From the NCBI RefSeq assembly GCF_004217615.1, contig NZ_SHLD01000001.1:1984001-2048000 (forward strand): DNA of 64,000 nucleotides. The letters run 5' to 3'. The notes below the pieces were generated by a model. The model saw only the letters and a program-made list of their open reading frames with translations, did not search any database and had not been told where the DNA came from. Origin of the DNA: Micromonospora kangleipakensis. Lineage in GTDB: Bacteria; Actinomycetota; Actinomycetes; Mycobacteriales; Micromonosporaceae. Shown here in pieces: positions 34,859 to 43,062 of this stretch. The stretch's first letter is position 1, and each line of letters begins with the position of its first letter. The position numbers and the translations under genes are program-made.

Positions 34859-35235
34859 GCGCTCACCGTGCCAGTCAGCCCGAGCCCAGTCGAGGGCCCT
34901 CTGCAGAGACCCGCGCGCTTGAGACCGCCAGCGCCTGAACAAGGTCAGGTGCGCGCATCTGCCGCCGACCGGGCGTCGCAGCGTGTGACGGACGTACGGT
35001 GGTGCTCGACGCGCGGTCATGCCGATGACAGTGCGTTCAGATCACTCACTGTTCTTAGCCCACCTATCGGAGTAGGCCGATCATCTGACATGTGCCGTAC
35101 GATCATTCAGGCGCCTCACCAAACTGACGTAGCATTGAGCCGGAACAAGTGATCCCGGCCGCCGCGATTCGCATGAGACCATGCGAGTGATCCCAAAGTG
35201 CAGCGCATTTTTAAGGCGACGCCAGTGGAGGAGCG
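34859..35235. other. Gene-less stretch
   Basis: 377 bases; contains one copy of the short dispersed motif (TGCCGATGACAGTGCG, about 35021). A relatively AT-rich 100 bases before the next gene may hold its promoter; GGAGGAGCG at 35227 is its ribosome binding site. Confidence 0.4.
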
Positions 35236-35721
35236 ATGAGCACACGCAGCGTTCAGCATGAAGAGAGTAACTGGGGGAGCCGCTTTATCGAGGGAGCCCT
35301 CTATCCTTTCGCGCAGGTTGCAGCTCCTGGTCTCCTGCTCATCCTCATGATCTGGTTCGTAGCGCGAGGTTTCGCAGAGGGCGTGGGGGATGGCGTTCGG
35401 AGCTTCGCGGGCGTCTTGCTTCCGCTAATGGCACTTACATTCCTTGTGAAGACCAAGCAGGGGTCGGAGCGCGATCCAAAGTCAGGCATCATGGCTATTC
35501 CGTCCTGGGCGTCCTTTCTGGCAATGCTGATAATTGCGGGCGTTACGATGCAGCTCCTTTCCGTATCAACGACGATACCGATCGTGGAACTTGTTGTGTC
35601 GGCCGCTTTCTCTATCATTACCTTCATGCGGACCTCGCGGACTCATTACGTCTCTTACTGTCTGGGGACGGTTCTGGGTGCCCTCGGCTACCTGGTGCTG
35701 TTCGGCGTACCTTCGCTGTAG
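35236..35721 (+). CDS. Small membrane protein, four helices (hypothetical)
   Basis: 161 residues with hydrophobic segments near 29-46, 56-70, 90-110 and 113-130 plus a possible fifth at the end. No family recognised. Base composition is visibly lower in GC than neighbours, suggesting recent transfer. It is convergent with the SLATT gene 140 bases away; a functional link is speculative. Confidence 0.65.
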   Translation: MSTRSVQHEESNWGSRFIEGALYPFAQVAAPGLLLILMIWFVARGFAEGVGDGVRSFAGVLLPLMALTFLVKTKQGSERDPKSGIMAIPSWASFLAMLIIAGVTMQLLSVSTTIPIVELVVSAAFSIITFMRTSRTHYVSYCLGTVLGALGYLVLFGVPSL

Positions 35722-35863
35722 TGACTCGTACGGGCACCGATCGATCGACTGAGCGGATTGCCCTGCGGGTGTCCAACGGGGCGGGGGCTGGCCGCTGCGA
35801 GTTGGCACAACCGTCGTACGAGTCCGGTCACAACCGGCCGCGTCCATCCGCGACGCCGCAAGG

Positions 35864-36427
35864 CTATCCGGCACATGCTCGGGAAATAGCGCTGCCGGGC
35901 TGTTGGACGTCGCCCTGCCGTCTAAACTCCACCCACTGCCGACTAACGTCCGCCCAGATCTGTTGCTGATCGACAAAGAACCGATCTAGGCGCTCACGGG
36001 TGACCTGGTCCGACGGATTAGTTACAAGGAGATAGTCGATCTCGTCGCGCAAGCGGTTGAGGCGGTAGCGCGTCTCTTCCATTAGAATCCACCGCGATCG
36101 CCAGTTATGGAACAATTCGAGCGATCCCAGCAGCGTTACCACTGCGACCATCGGCAACGCGATCGTTGCGTTGAACGGGATCTGCGGGATTCCTAGGACC
36201 ACAGTCGATAAGGCGGTTAGCCCCAGCGACAGCCCTTTGGACCACGTGGAGCGACGACGGAAGTGTACCTTTCGCGAATCCGCCCATTCCATATCGGCCG
36301 AAACAAGCTCTCGGAAGGTGGTAAGAGCCTCCGTCAAGGGCAAGCCCGCCCGGCGGCCGGCCAGGACCAGGAGCCCTTGCTCGGAAGCCACCGTCTGTTC
36401 ATTGTCGCGAACGCGTTGCCGGTTCAT
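35864..36427 (-). CDS. SLATT-domain (DUF4231-like) two-helix membrane protein
   Basis: 187 residues: helical N-terminus, two adjacent membrane helices (S-L-G-L-T-A-L-S-T-V-V-L-G-I, about 67-80, and I-A-L-P-M-V-A-V-V-T-L-L-G-S-L, about 89-103), then an Arg-rich amphipathic helix (E-E-T-R-Y-R-L-N-R-L-R-D-E-I-D-Y) and a soluble tail. This order is that of SLATT proteins, predicted pore-forming effectors paired with nucleotide-second-messenger systems. No SMODS, SLOG or CD-NTase partner lies in this window, so a defence role is only a possibility. Confidence 0.7.
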   Translation of the reverse strand: MNRQRVRDNEQTVASEQGLLVLAGRRAGLPLTEALTTFRELVSADMEWADSRKVHFRRRSTWSKGLSLGLTALSTVVLGIPQIPFNATIALPMVAVVTLLGSLELFHNWRSRWILMEETRYRLNRLRDEIDYLLVTNPSDQVTRERLDRFFVDQQQIWADVSRQWVEFRRQGDVQQPGSAISRACAG

Positions 36428-36522
36428 CGTCTAATTCAGGCAAGGCGACAGGCGTTCAGAACGCTTCTGCCGGAAACCCGACAGTCCAGGGACGAAGTTC
36501 TTGTTGAAGCCACAAGATCGAG

Positions 36523-36677
36523 CATCCGCCGCGAAGCGCGCTACGAGCCCGCGGATACAGCGGTCAGTCAGTGGCGACCCACACACTAACGCAGCGTTAC
36601 GGCGTGTGGCGGTGCTCAGTACGGTCGTGGGGCCAGATCAAGCCGTCCTGGTGGGGCCAACTCAGGCCGTCAGAGCC
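36523..36677 (-). repeat. Dispersed repeat copy B (left bracket of the mercury-like cassette)
   Basis: About 155 bases, roughly 90 per cent like the inverse of copy C (38673-38826) by eye; shares the paired GGTGGGGCCA motifs with A and D. It ends 60 bases before the cassette operon. Confidence 0.8.
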
Positions 36678-36698
36678 ATGAGGAGCTCCAACTCGGGC

Positions 36699-36728
36699 TT
36701 GCATCTTGTACCTAGGTACAGGTCTACC
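36699..36728 (+). promoter_or_regulatory. MerR-type promoter/operator of the cassette operon
   Basis: TTGCAT (-35, 36699-36704), an 18-base spacer and TCTACC (-10, 36723-36728). The spacer contains the perfect palindrome TGTACCTAGGTACA (36707-36720). A long spacer with a central dyad is the signature of promoters untwisted by MerR proteins. The ATG at 36737 lies only 8 bases after the -10, so the message is leaderless or nearly so. Confidence 0.7.
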
Positions 36729-36736
36729 GTTGGAGT

Positions 36737-37093
36737 ATGAGCAACCAACACACGACGCCAGGCGACGCGTGGGTTCCGGATGCCTGCACCCTGCCCACGG
36801 CCGAGCGCCCGCTGCGGCTCACCGAGTTCGATCAGTTCTTCTCCGACGCTGTCCGAGGTGTCGACCGACTGTCGGCACAGCATCTGCGGTTGCAGCTCGA
36901 CGCCGCGGCGCGGGTAGAGGAGACAGCGCGGGATCTAACAGCCCGTGAGTCGTCTTGCTGCTCGTTCTTCGCTTTTGACCTCTCCCGGCCCGATCCGAAC
37001 TCGCTGACGTTGGACGTTCGGGTACCGGTGGCACACGTCGACGTGCTCGATGCTCTCGCCGAGCGGGCTGTGGCTTTTCGGGATCAGGGATGA
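36737..37093 (+). CDS. Cys-pair protein, first gene of a mercury-operon-like cassette
   Basis: 118 residues, soluble. A Cys near residue 17 (D-A-C-T-L-P) and the motif E-S-S-C-C-S-F-F-A-F (about 72-81) suggest thiol or metal binding. No named family recalled, although similar proteins seem to accompany MerR genes in actinobacteria. The stop overlaps the next start (ATGA at 37090). Might be a metallochaperone; inference from context. Confidence 0.65.
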   Translation: MSNQHTTPGDAWVPDACTLPTAERPLRLTEFDQFFSDAVRGVDRLSAQHLRLQLDAAARVEETARDLTARESSCCSFFAFDLSRPDPNSLTLDVRVPVAHVDVLDALAERAVAFRDQG

Positions 37094-37539
37094 CCGGGTC
37101 GGGATTGCGCAGCGGCCAGCTGGCAGACGCGGCCGGGGTCAACTTGCAGACGCTGCGCTACTACGAGCGCCGCGGCCTGCTCACCTCCCCGCAGCGGTCA
37201 CCCGGCGGGCATCGGCTCTACCCGTCCGAGACGGTCACCCTGCTGCGGGTCATCAAGACCGCGCAACGCCTCGGCTTCACCCTCAACGAGGTCGCCGACC
37301 TGCTCGACGCCGGCCGGCACCACCACGGCAGCCGCCCGGACACAGGCCTACAGGCACGGGCCTCCCAGAAGCTCGTCGAGGTCGAAGAGAAGTTGGCAGA
37401 CCTCACCGTCATCCGCGACACCCTGCGCGCCGCCATCTCGGCCGGCTGTGACGACCTAGTCGCCTGCGCCGGCAACTCCTGCTGCCCCCTGCCATTCGCT
37501 GAAATCGCCGGAAGGAACGACCGTGTCGACACCTGCTAA
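37090..37539 (+). CDS. MerR-family transcriptional regulator (metal or thiol type)
   Basis: 149 residues. Winged helix-turn-helix (L-R-S-G-Q-L-A-D-A-A-G-V-N-L-Q-T-L-R-Y-Y-E-R-R-G-L-L), dimerisation helix, and a C-terminal effector loop with Cys at about 121, 127, 132 and 133 (A-G-C-D-D-L-V-A-C-A-G-N-S-C-C-P-L-P). Mercury, zinc and arsenic sensors use such Cys. Overlaps both the preceding gene (ATGA) and the following start (17 bases). Probable controller of the promoter at 36699. Confidence 0.87.
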   Translation: MTGSGLRSGQLADAAGVNLQTLRYYERRGLLTSPQRSPGGHRLYPSETVTLLRVIKTAQRLGFTLNEVADLLDAGRHHHGSRPDTGLQARASQKLVEVEEKLADLTVIRDTLRAAISAGCDDLVACAGNSCCPLPFAEIAGRNDRVDTC

Positions 37540-37831
37540 CCGACTGCGCCGCCTGCTCCCCTCCAGCATGACCGGACTCGCGGCAACCGCCTGCGCCGCC
37601 TGCTGCGTGCTGCCGTTGCTGCTGGCCGCCGGGATTCTGAGCGGTGCCGGCTGGGCCGCCGCCAACCGTTTCCTGCCCGGCGTCGCCGTCGCCCTGGCCG
37701 TGCTCGCCGGCCTGTCCTGGTGGTGGGCCAGCAAGCGCCGCCACACTGCCGGCTGCTCCGGTGGCAACTGCTCCTGTGGCCAGGCCGACCAGCGCGACCG
37801 CGAGGTGGCCCCGCTACGGTCCGACGTATGA
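37523..37831 (+). CDS. MerT/MerF-like small membrane transporter
   Basis: 102 residues with two membrane helices: [16 protein letters not shown] (about 22-37) and [11 protein letters not shown] (about 53-63). The Cys-Cys-x-L-P pattern in helix 1 is the mercuric-ion relay of MerT/MerF proteins. The tail carries C-S-G-G-N-C-S-C-G, another thiol cluster. No merA or merP gene follows, so import for reduction is unlikely; the metal and direction are open. Confidence 0.7.
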   Translation: MSTPANRLRRLLPSSMTGLAATACAACCVLPLLLAAGILSGAGWAAANRFLPGVAVALAVLAGLSWWWASKRRHTAGCSGGNCSCGQADQRDREVAPLRSDV

Positions 37832-38163
37832 CGGTCGCCCGCTCGATCCTGCTGTTCCTGCTTGCCGTGCTCGCCGAAATCGGCGGCGCCTGGCTGGTGT
37901 GGCAGGGCTGGCGGGAAAACCGAGGGCTGTGGTGGATCGCGGCCGGAGTCATCGCCCTCGGGTTCTACGGCTTCGTCGCCACCTTCCAACCCGACCCGAA
38001 CTTCGGCCGCATCCTGGCCGCCTACGGCGGCGTCTTCGTCGCCGGCTCCCTCGCCTGGGGCATGGTCGTCGACAAGTTCCGCCCCGACCGCTACGACCTC
38101 ATCGGCGCAACCATCTGTCTCGTAGGGGTCGCCGTCATCATGTACGCCCCGCGCAGCAGCTAG
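37828..38163 (+). CDS. YnfA-family (UPF0060) small multidrug-resistance-like membrane protein
   Basis: 111 residues, four helices covering nearly the whole chain. [11 protein letters not shown] (about 14-24), [12 protein letters not shown] and D-R-Y-D-L-I-G-A are family hallmarks. Members resemble SMR exporters. Start overlaps the previous stop (ATGA), so it is the last gene of the cassette operon. It is convergent with, and overlaps by 4 bases, the DUF1905 gene. Confidence 0.88.
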   Translation: MTVARSILLFLLAVLAEIGGAWLVWQGWRENRGLWWIAAGVIALGFYGFVATFQPDPNFGRILAAYGGVFVAGSLAWGMVVDKFRPDRYDLIGATICLVGVAVIMYAPRSS

Positions 38164-38672
38164 CGCATAGCCGTAATCGTTAGGGGTGCGGGCGTTCCTT
38201 GTGCCCCGGCTTCGAGGAGTTGGATCATCTCGGCGATGCGTTGGAGTCGTTGATCGGGTCGGCGTTTGGTGGCGTCGATCCAGCGCAGGTAAGCCCGCCG
38301 GTAGACATGGGCCAAGGAGTCGAAGAACGCCCCCGCCTGCGGATGCGCTTCTAGCGCGGCGGCCACGTCATCGGCGAGGTCGTCACGTTGGGGGCCCTCC
38401 GGCTCGATGGTGACGGTGACGGTGTCGCCGACGGCAACGCCGCAGCCACCTAGCCAAGCCGGGCCGAGCGTGAACCCGAAGCCGTCGCCAGCGGGCTCGA
38501 CGACCCCGCGCACGCCCATGCCGTTGACGGTGCCGCGAATGTGATGACGGGGCTTGGTCCCCCAGCCGGTGTCCGGGTTGAAGGGAACCGGGATCAGGAC
38601 CCGGCCGCGAGTGGCGGCGTCGACGGTGGCGGCGAACTGTTGACCCTTCAGCGGAGCTGAAACAGGCCCTGG
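38160..38672 (-). CDS. DUF1905 / YdeI-OmdA-like protein, start disturbed by repeat C
   Basis: About 165 residues. The DUF1905 beta-barrel part (F-A-A-T-V-D-A, then H-I-R-G-T-V-N-G-M) is followed by the YdeI/OmdA-type helical part ([13 protein letters not shown], then [14 protein letters not shown]). Reading upstream no ATG, GTG or TTG is met before the frame enters repeat C, so the native start was probably lost. Could be expressed from within the repeat or be a pseudogene. Confidence 0.65.
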   Translation of the reverse strand, partial: PGPVSAPLKGQQFAATVDAATRGRVLIPVPFNPDTGWGTKPRHHIRGTVNGMGVRGVVEPAGDGFGFTLGPAWLGGCGVAVGDTVTVTIEPEGPQRDDLADDVAAALEAHPQAGAFFDSLAHVYRRAYLRWIDATKRRPDQRLQRIAEMIQLLEAGAQGTPAPLTITAMR

Positions 38673-38826
38673 TGGCCCTGACGGCTCGCGTTGGCCCCAC
38701 CAGGACGGCTTGATCTGGCCCCACGACCGTACTGAGCACAGCCACACGCCGTAACGCTGCGTTAGTTTGGGTCGCCACTGACTGACCGCTGTATCCCCGG
38801 CTCGTAGCGCGCGCTTCGCGGCATGA
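38673..38826 (+). repeat. Dispersed repeat copy C (right bracket of the mercury-like cassette)
   Basis: Inverse of copy B across about 155 bases. B and C face each other across 2.0 kb that contains exactly the four-gene operon and the DUF1905 gene. Confidence 0.8.
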
Positions 38827-38967
38827 GAGTGCGACGATGCGACCGACGGCGACGGACGCGTCCGGCTCGGTCCGAAGCCTCGTCAGCGCCATGATCCCCA
38901 CCGGACACGTGACGTCGATAACCGTAGTGTGGTACGGGAGCCGGGTTGCTGACTGCGAGGAGCCACG

Positions 38968-39843
38968 ATGTTATCGCCTGAGACCCGTCGCGTCGTCGCG
39001 GTTGTCGCGGCGTTCGCTGTTGGGGTGGCACTGGCTGGGGTGCCGCTTAGCTCGGAACCACTGCCTTTTCGCGAGACGTCCCGGTATCCGGTGTGGGTCT
39101 TTCTCATTGCGATGATGTGCGCGTCGTGCCCGGGCGTGTGGAGTCAGGGCACGCGCGCCCTGGCCCAGATCCCCGCTCACCGGCGTCCCGTGCTAGACGT
39201 GTTCGCGTACGGCGTCTTCGCAATTGCGATGCTCGGGGTGGCGGTGTTTGCTCCCACTTGGCTGACGCCCAGCCCCACGGGCCTCACTGGAGTGTTGCTG
39301 CCCTACCTCGGGGCGCGCTTTGCGGCGGTGGACTTGGCGGCTCTCATCGCTGCTGCGCCCGGCGTCATCGCGATGTACCGGATCCGGGGGGCGTGCCAAC
39401 GCGGCGAAGGGCAGGCAGCGGACTTGGTCGCCTGGCGTGCGATCCTGCAGGCTCAACTGGCCGCCCTCGGCGCATTTATCGTTCTTGGCACACTGGCCAC
39501 TGGCGCGCTGCGCAACGCGATCCTCGACGCCTACACGATTCGCCCGGACGACCTTCCGGCCGAAGGCGTACTGCTGATCGGCGCTAGCCTGACGGTGATC
39601 GTCGCGCTGATGTATGTCCCGCCCTCGGAGCAGCTGCGTCGGCGCGCACAGGCGATGGTCGATGAGACGTTCCCGCTCCCCCGGCAGCTCGATGGCGACT
39701 GGCAGCAGCACCTGCAGCGACGTCGCGACCTGGCCGCCTTACTCCGGATCGATGAATCGAGCCCCAGCTCGATCCAAAATGCGCTGATCATTGGCGGCCC
39801 GTTGATCGCCAGCGCGCTGACGCTGCTGGTTCCCGCCCATTGA
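38968..39843 (+). CDS. Multi-helix membrane protein (hypothetical)
   Basis: 291 residues with about six hydrophobic segments, including residues 8-25, 45-57, 73-95, 160-185, 195-215 and the extreme C-terminus. A soluble stretch rich in Arg/Gln (P-S-E-Q-L-R-R-R-A-Q-A-M-V-D-E-T-F) precedes the last helix. No family recognised. Confidence 0.65.
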   Translation: MLSPETRRVVAVVAAFAVGVALAGVPLSSEPLPFRETSRYPVWVFLIAMMCASCPGVWSQGTRALAQIPAHRRPVLDVFAYGVFAIAMLGVAVFAPTWLTPSPTGLTGVLLPYLGARFAAVDLAALIAAAPGVIAMYRIRGACQRGEGQAADLVAWRAILQAQLAALGAFIVLGTLATGALRNAILDAYTIRPDDLPAEGVLLIGASLTVIVALMYVPPSEQLRRRAQAMVDETFPLPRQLDGDWQQHLQRRRDLAALLRIDESSPSSIQNALIIGGPLIASALTLLVPAH

Positions 39844-40225
39844 CGTGATTGCATGCTGTCGCGGGAAACGTGCCATTCCTTATGCGCACGCACCATGGGC
39901 AATGCCGCGCTCATCTCGGCAAATGAGGATGGGTTCGCACCGGCGGCGGTGTTGGCCGGCATGGGGTGGGCCCCGTCCGCTGCGGTGACTCACCGTGTTG
40001 AAGGCAGTTCCGATCGTCTTCGTGGTGGGGCCAGTTGTAGCCGTCCTGGTGGGGCCAACTCAGGCCGTCAGAGCCACCCTGGTGCTTGCCGACCAAGTGG
40101 CCGAGCGCTTCCCGGCCGCGGCGGTCCTCGGTCCGGTGGAGTCGGGCACCCGCGGGCGGTGGGGGCCATCGCCGCGACGCCTCGCCGATCGGCCGCGACG
40201 AACGGCCAGGCTCGCGACAAGCCGG
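39844..40225. other. Gene-less stretch with repeat D
   Basis: Holds repeat copy D. A plus-strand frame right of the repeat reads A-D-Q-V-A-E-R-F-P-A-A-A-V-L-G-P for about 25 codons and then decays; too short to call. Confidence 0.4.
39907..40077 (-). repeat. Dispersed repeat copy D
   Basis: About 95 per cent like the inverse of copy A (20503-20693) by eye. A and D face each other across 19.2 kb of cargo. Confidence 0.78.
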
Positions 40226-40801
40226 TCAGTGTGCGCGTGCTGTCGGCAGAGATCGCAGGGTCAGGCCGATGCGGGCCAGGCTGACGGGAACCGCCACGAG
40301 CATTGGCCACACCAGGGTTGGGGCGACAAGCACAGCGGCGGCCACCATCGCCACGTCCAGGGCGACAAGGCCGAGCCCGCCGGCGTCCCCGAGGCGAGCG
40401 CGCCGATAGCTACGCCGGCTGGTCGCCGAGAGGATCAACGCGGCGACGACGACCAGCAGCGCGAGCCCGAACACGGCCGCAGCCGGAGCGGGAACTGGCC
40501 AGCTCCAGACGTGGGCGGCGACGAGGGCAGCGCCCCAGCAGGCACCGACAAGGGGGCCGGTGGCCAGCAGCATCCGAGCGGTCCGCCGGCTCGGGGAGTG
40601 CACGACGAACGCGTCGGTGATCTGGTCGACCGTGCCGAATTCGGCGATGGCGGCGCGGGCGGCGTCCGCCGGCGGCAGCCCGGCGGCGAGGTGGTGCTGC
40701 CAGGTCTCGGTCAGCCCGTCGGCGAGTTCGTCGACCGCGTCGGCAGGCAGGCGGCGGGCAAGGACGCCGAGGTGGGCGTCGATCAGCTGGTGGCTGGCCA
40801 T
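40226..40801 (-). CDS. Membrane protein with DUF1700-like N-terminus, PadR partner
   Basis: 191 residues from ATG 40801. The first 75 residues are helical with the D-E-L-A-D-G-L-x-E-T-W-x-H-H-L and G-L-P-P-A-D-A-A-R-A-A-I-A-E-F-G pattern of proteins co-encoded with PadR regulators; four hydrophobic segments follow. It overlaps the upstream PadR gene by 19 bases and is translated with it. Presumed to modulate the regulator or the exporter at the membrane. Confidence 0.75.
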   Translation of the reverse strand: MASHQLIDAHLGVLARRLPADAVDELADGLTETWQHHLAAGLPPADAARAAIAEFGTVDQITDAFVVHSPSRRTARMLLATGPLVGACWGAALVAAHVWSWPVPAPAAAVFGLALLVVVAALILSATSRRSYRRARLGDAGGLGLVALDVAMVAAAVLVAPTLVWPMLVAVPVSLARIGLTLRSLPTARAH

Positions 40802-41127
40802 GGTCTGGTCTCCAGCAGTGTGGTGATCGCGGTGGCGAACTCGCGCCAGTTGTTGCGGTCGGCGTGCAGCCGCCGCGCGCCGGCCGGGGTGAGCTGGTAG
40901 GTGCGCCGGCGCCGGCCGTCCACGCTCGACCAGGACCCGGCGATCAGACCGGCGCTTTCCAGGCGGTGCAGGGCCGGGTAGATGGTGCCGGTGGGCAGGT
41001 CGAACCGGCCGCCGCTGCCCTCCCGCAGGGCCTCCTTGACCGCGTACCCGTGCCGCGGGCCGTCCTCCAACGCGGCGAGGAGCAGCACGTCCAGATGGCC
41101 CTTGAGCTCCTGCGCACCCACCTTCAT
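40783..41127 (-). CDS. PadR-family transcriptional regulator
   Basis: 114 residues: winged helix with L-L-A-A-L-E-D-G-P-R-H-G-Y-A-V (about 17-31) and T-G-T-I-Y-P-A-L-H-R-L-E-S-A-G-L-I, the PadR signature, then a short dimerisation helix. Divergent from a DrrA-type ABC exporter; the shared region contains two dyads. PadR proteins usually repress adjacent drug-efflux genes until a drug binds. Confidence 0.9.
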   Translation of the reverse strand: MKVGAQELKGHLDVLLLAALEDGPRHGYAVKEALREGSGGRFDLPTGTIYPALHRLESAGLIAGSWSSVDGRRRRTYQLTPAGARRLHADRNNWREFATAITTLLETRPWPATS

Positions 41128-41147
41128 GAGCGGAGCCTATCCCCTGC

Positions 41148-41195
41148 ATAGGTAGTTATGCTACTGTCCGGCCGATAGGTAGTAATCCTAGCTAT
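41148..41195. promoter_or_regulatory. PadR operator pair
   Basis: Two related sites both starting ATAGGTAGT: 41148-41166, with arms GTAG and CTAC, and 41175-41195, with ATAGGTAG opposed to CTAGCTAT (one mismatch). They fill the 75-base space between the PadR start and the ABC gene start, so one repressor dimer on each could shut both directions. Confidence 0.6.
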
Positions 41196-41202
41196 TGGCG
41201 GG

Positions 41203-42201
41203 GTGGTCCAGATGGGTGAACGACCAGCGGTCGAGGCGCAGGGCCTGGTCAAACGGTTCGGTGAGGTGCCCGCCCTGGCCGGCGTGGACCTGCAGGTGCC
41301 GGCCGGCGGGGTGCTCGGGCTGCTGGGCCCGAACGGGGCGGGAAAAACCACTGCGGTGCGGATCCTGACCACGCTGCTGCCCCCGGACGCCGGGCGGGCC
41401 AGGGTGATGGGCTTGGACGTGGTGCGTCAGGCGGACGCGGTGCGACGGGTCATCGGCCTGTCGGGCCAGTACACCGCCGTGGACGCGTACCTGACCGGTC
41501 GGGAGAACCTGCGCATGATGGGTCAGCTGTCCGGACTGCGCCGGGCCGCCGCGCGGCGGCGGGCCGATGACCTGCTGGAGCTGTTCGACCTCACCGACGC
41601 TGCCGGCCGCACCGCCCGAACCTACTCCGGCGGGATGCGCCGCCGCCTCGACGTTGCCGCGAGCCTGGTCGCCGCGCCTGCCGTGCTGTTCCTGGACGAG
41701 CCCACCACCGGTCTGGACCCACGCGGGCGCCTCGGGCTGTGGCGACTGCTCGGTGAGCTGACCACGCAGGGCACCAGCATCGTGTTGACCACCCAGTACC
41801 TGGAGGAGGCCGACCGCCTCGCCGACACCATCGGCGTCCTCGACCACGGCCGGGTCATCGCCACCGGCACCGCCGACGAGCTGAAGACCCGGGTCGGCGG
41901 TGACCGATTGGAGTTGCAGGCACCCCCCGGCGCCAACCCGCACCCGCTCGCCGCAGCGATGGCCGGCCTCGGCCCGGCGCCGCCAACCGTTGACGTCGAG
42001 GCCGGCCGCGTCGTCGTTCCGGTCGCCGACGGGCCGGGCATCCTGCCTGACGTCGCCGCTCGCCTCGCCACGAGCGGGCTGCGGGTATCGGACCTCGCTC
42101 TGCGCCGCCCCACGCTCGACGACGTGTTCCTCACCCTCACCGGGCAACCCACAACTGCACCGTCCGCATCGGACACCACTACGGCCGGGAGCGTCCGATG
42201 A
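41203..42201 (+). CDS. ABC transporter ATP-binding protein, DrrA (daunorubicin resistance) family
   Basis: About 330 residues (GTG 41203, or ATG 41212 giving M-G-E-R-P-A-V-E). Walker A L-G-P-N-G-A-G-K-T-T, Q-loop S-G-Q-Y-T, signature Y-S-G-G-M, Walker B V-L-F-L-D-E-P-T-T-G-L-D and an extended C-terminal domain as in DrrA. Powers an ABC-2 exporter in the inner membrane; substrate probably a drug-like or lipid molecule. The permease gene starts inside the last codons (ATGA-type overlap). Confidence 0.93.
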   Translation: MVQMGERPAVEAQGLVKRFGEVPALAGVDLQVPAGGVLGLLGPNGAGKTTAVRILTTLLPPDAGRARVMGLDVVRQADAVRRVIGLSGQYTAVDAYLTGRENLRMMGQLSGLRRAAARRRADDLLELFDLTDAAGRTARTYSGGMRRRLDVAASLVAAPAVLFLDEPTTGLDPRGRLGLWRLLGELTTQGTSIVLTTQYLEEADRLADTIGVLDHGRVIATGTADELKTRVGGDRLELQAPPGANPHPLAAAMAGLGPAPPTVDVEAGRVVVPVADGPGILPDVAARLATSGLRVSDLALRRPTLDDVFLTLTGQPTTAPSASDTTTAGSVR

Positions 42202-43010
42202 CCGCGACCATCGCGCCCGGCGACGCCGTGCGAATGGGCGGACCCGGCTGGCTGCTGGCGAACGTTGCCACCGTCACCGCCCGCAACCTGCACCGCCTGG
42301 TGCGGGTACCGACCCTGATCGCGTTCGCCACCGTGCAGCCGGTGCTGTTCGTGCTCTTGTTTACCTACGCGTGGGGCGGCGCCATCCACCCGCCCGGCGT
42401 CACCCGCTACATCGACTACGCGCTGCCCGGTATCTGGGTCCTCGCTATCGCGTTCGGCGCCTCCCAGACCGGGGTCGCCCTCGCCGACGACCTGGCCACC
42501 GGCATGATCGACCGGTTCCGGGCACTGCCGATGGCCCGCTCCGCCGTCCTGGCCGGCCGCGTCGCCGCTGACGCCGCCCGCAACCTGTTCGTCCTCGCCC
42601 TGATGACCGGCGTCGGCTACGCGATCGGGTTCCGCTTCCACGCCGGCCCCGCCGCCGCGCTGGCCGCGATCGTGCTCGCCCTGGCGGTCGGGGTAGCCTT
42701 CTCGTGGATCTTCGCGCTGCTCGGACTGCTCGTCCGCGACCCCGAGTCGGCCGGCATCGGCGGACTCCTGGCCGTCATCCCGCTGATCTTCACCAGCTCC
42801 ACGTTCGTCCCGGTAGCCACCTTCCCCGGCTGGTTGCAAGCCTTCGCCAACGTCAACCCGATCACCGTGACCGTCGACGCGCTGCGGGCGCTGTGCCTGG
42901 GCGGCCCAACCGCCACCAACGTGTGGCAGGCCCTGATCTGGATCGGCGGGCTGCTCGCCGCGGCCATACCCGCAGCCGTCATCCGCTACCGGCATAGCAC
43001 CGCCACATGA
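42198..43010 (+). CDS. ABC-2 family permease, DrrB type
   Basis: 270 residues with six membrane helices. F-R-A-L-P-M-A-R-S-A-V-L-A-G-R (about 108-122) is the conserved cytoplasmic coupling segment of DrrB/NodJ permeases, and I-P-L-I-F-T-S-S-T-F-V-P matches the family near the fifth helix. Forms the membrane part of the exporter with the overlapping ATPase. Regulated by the divergent PadR pair. Confidence 0.9.
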   Translation: MTATIAPGDAVRMGGPGWLLANVATVTARNLHRLVRVPTLIAFATVQPVLFVLLFTYAWGGAIHPPGVTRYIDYALPGIWVLAIAFGASQTGVALADDLATGMIDRFRALPMARSAVLAGRVAADAARNLFVLALMTGVGYAIGFRFHAGPAAALAAIVLALAVGVAFSWIFALLGLLVRDPESAGIGGLLAVIPLIFTSSTFVPVATFPGWLQAFANVNPITVTVDALRALCLGGPTATNVWQALIWIGGLLAAAIPAAVIRYRHSTAT

Positions 43011-43062
43011 ACACCCAGCCGCCGCGGCGGCCGACGGTACTCGGCAGATCACGACGAACCCC

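Noticed and set aside
36737..38163. Classical mercury-resistance operon
   Set aside because: merA and merP are absent and the membrane protein is only MerT/MerF-like, so the function is left open.
40226..41149. 307-codon frame joining the PadR region and the membrane protein
   Set aside because: The first 116 codons are the shifted frame of PadR; the real gene begins at ATG 40801.
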